A DNA stretch of 7,639 nucleotides from assembly GCA_002420235.1 (NCBI GenBank), contig DIHQ01000144.1, forward strand, positions 1-7,639, written 5' to 3'. This DNA is from Flavobacteriales bacterium UBA5692 (GTDB lineage: Bacteria; Bacteroidota; Bacteroidia; Flavobacteriales_D; Sanyastnellaceae). The notes under the pieces were generated by a model. That model searched no databases and was not told where the DNA came from. It saw only the letters and a program-made list of their open reading frames with translations. This document shows, in pieces, positions 6,624-7,639 of the stretch. How positions within the stretch are numbered: the stretch's first letter is position 1; every line of letters begins with the position of its first letter. The position numbers and the translations under genes were made by a program.

Positions 6624-6658
6624 CGCCGAATTTAATTGACTAAATCGCCCATTTGCAC

Positions 6659-7639
6659 ATGTCTCAACAAGGAACCATAGCCCAGGTCATAGGACCAGTT
6701 GTCGATGTCAGTTTTCCCCAGGGGGTTGCACTCCCCAAAATTTTGGATGCCCTCACCATCGAACGGGAAGGTGGTGACCTAATACTTGAAACACAGAAGC
6801 ACATCGGTGAAGATACTGTTCGCGCAATCTCTATGGATTCAACAGAGGGCCTCTCGCGCGGTATGAAGGTGATGGCTACGGGTCGAGGCATTATCATGCC
6901 AACCGGCGAGCAAATTAAGGGACGTTTGTTTAACGTGGTCGGAGAGGCTATTGACGGTATCGGTGCCACGGATAAGACAAATGGCCGTGAGATACACCAA
7001 GAGGCCCCGAAATTTGAGGACTTGAGTACTGCAACTGAAGTTCTGTTCACTGGGATTAAGGTGATTGACTTGATTGAGCCATATGCCAAGGGTGGAAAGA
7101 TTGGTTTGTTTGGAGGTGCCGGGGTAGGAAAGACGGTATTGATTATGGAATTGATTAACAATATCGCGAAAGGATACGAGGGCATTTCAGTCTTCGCCGG
7201 AGTTGGGGAGCGCACCCGCGAAGGGAATGACTTATTGCGTGAGATGATCGAATCCGGAGTCATTAAATATGGAAAAGAGTTTGAAGAGAGTATGGAAGCC
7301 GGTGGATGGGACTTGACGAAAGTGGACACCACTGAGTTGGCTAAATCCCAAGCTACTTTGGTTTTCGGTCAGATGAATGAGCCTCCAGGTGCACGAGCAC
7401 GTGTCGCCTTGTCCGGATTGACTGTTGCGGAATACTTCCGCGATGGCGACGAAGATTCCGGAGGGCGTGACATCCTCTTCTTCATTGATAACATCTTCCG
7501 TTTCACGCAGGCGGGTTCTGAAGTTTCGGCCCTGCTTGGTCGAATGCCGTCAGCGGTTGGTTATCAGCCCACTCTAGCTACAGAGATGGGAACTATGCAA
7601 GAGCGTATTACTTCTACAAAAAATGGTTCGATTACTTCT
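6659..7639 (+). CDS. atpD: F1Fo ATP synthase subunit beta, N-terminal part (3' end outside window)
   Basis: AtpD is the catalytic subunit of the F1 head (alpha3beta3) of ATP synthase. The ATG at 6659 opens a frame that stays open to the last base, giving 327 residues of a protein usually near 470-505. The N-terminal beta-barrel begins GTIAQVIGPVVDVSFP (5-20). The nucleotide-binding domain shows Walker A GGAGVGKT (152-159), the catalytic Glu184 in GERTREGND, GQMNEPPGARARVALSGL (237-254), Walker B LFFIDNIFRF (273-282) and RMPSAVGYQPTLATEMG (295-311). A short extra segment around 204-230 (KYGKEFEESMEAGGWDLTK region) is of the kind seen in Bacteroidota beta subunits. Upstream is divergent ribF, not atpG, so atpD starts a separate unit, as is common in this phylum where atpD-atpC stand apart from the other atp genes. 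The downstream gene is outside the window. Confidence 0.98.
   Translation, partial: MSQQGTIAQVIGPVVDVSFPQGVALPKILDALTIEREGGDLILETQKHIGEDTVRAISMDSTEGLSRGMKVMATGRGIIMPTGEQIKGRLFNVVGEAIDGIGATDKTNGREIHQEAPKFEDLSTATEVLFTGIKVIDLIEPYAKGGKIGLFGGAGVGKTVLIMELINNIAKGYEGISVFAGVGERTREGNDLLREMIESGVIKYGKEFEESMEAGGWDLTKVDTTELAKSQATLVFGQMNEPPGARARVALSGLTVAEYFRDGDEDSGGRDILFFIDNIFRFTQAGSEVSALLGRMPSAVGYQPTLATEMGTMQERITSTKNGSITS

Noticed and set aside
6577..6658. Possible FMN riboswitch upstream of ribF
   Set aside because: The gap is only about 82 bases, shared with the atpD promoter, and the best ribF promoter lies almost on the start codon, leaving no room for the aptamer.
6664..7332. Long open frame (222 codons) on the minus strand opposite atpD
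   Set aside because: It lies wholly antisense to a highly conserved coding sequence, is Ser/Pro/Ile-rich with no recognisable domain, and is best explained by codon bias of atpD.

Overview
The window looks like chromosomal DNA from a member of the Bacteroidota, most likely order Flavobacteriales. The evidence is a SprA (type IX secretion translocon) homologue, a Bacteroidota-type TonB with a polyproline plus acidic linker, promoter elements matching the TAnnTTTG -7 consensus of that phylum, no obvious Shine-Dalgarno sequences, and an ATP synthase beta subunit that begins its own transcription unit. No RNA gene, mobile element, CRISPR array or phage gene is visible. Coding density is very high; the longest intergenic gaps are 83 and 77 bases.

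Left part, plus strand (1-3912): the 3' end of sprA (778 codons visible), then gcvH (3-base gap), then a small VanZ-like membrane protein gene (6-base gap). These three read as one operon. A 77-base gap with a candidate promoter precedes tonB, the energy transducer of outer-membrane receptors. The set combines protein export across the outer membrane (SprA), energy transfer to the outer membrane (TonB), and a lipoyl carrier protein of glycine cleavage (GcvH) with no obvious link to the others.

Middle part, minus strand (3920-6576): a four-gene operon transcribed in the order ribF, LRR protein, pnuC, NadR-type kinase. Its junctions are very tight: a 4-base ATGA overlap, an 8-base overlap and a 2-base gap. 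RibF makes FMN and FAD from riboflavin. PnuC-family proteins import a nucleoside-like vitamin, and the NadR-type P-loop kinase probably phosphorylates it, most simply nicotinamide riboside to NMN. The operon is therefore a flavin/NAD cofactor cluster, with an exported six-repeat leucine-rich-repeat protein of unknown role embedded in it. It converges on tonB with only 7 bases between the two stop codons.

Right part, plus strand (6659-7639): the first 327 codons of atpD, divergent from ribF. The 83-base divergent region has a perfect TAnnTTTG element in each direction. The one for ribF lies so close to its GTG start that the mRNA may be nearly leaderless.

No clearly new system is evident. The least explained items are the LRR protein locked into the cofactor operon, the uncertain substrate of the PnuC-family transporter, and the VanZ-like protein beside the secretion translocon gene.
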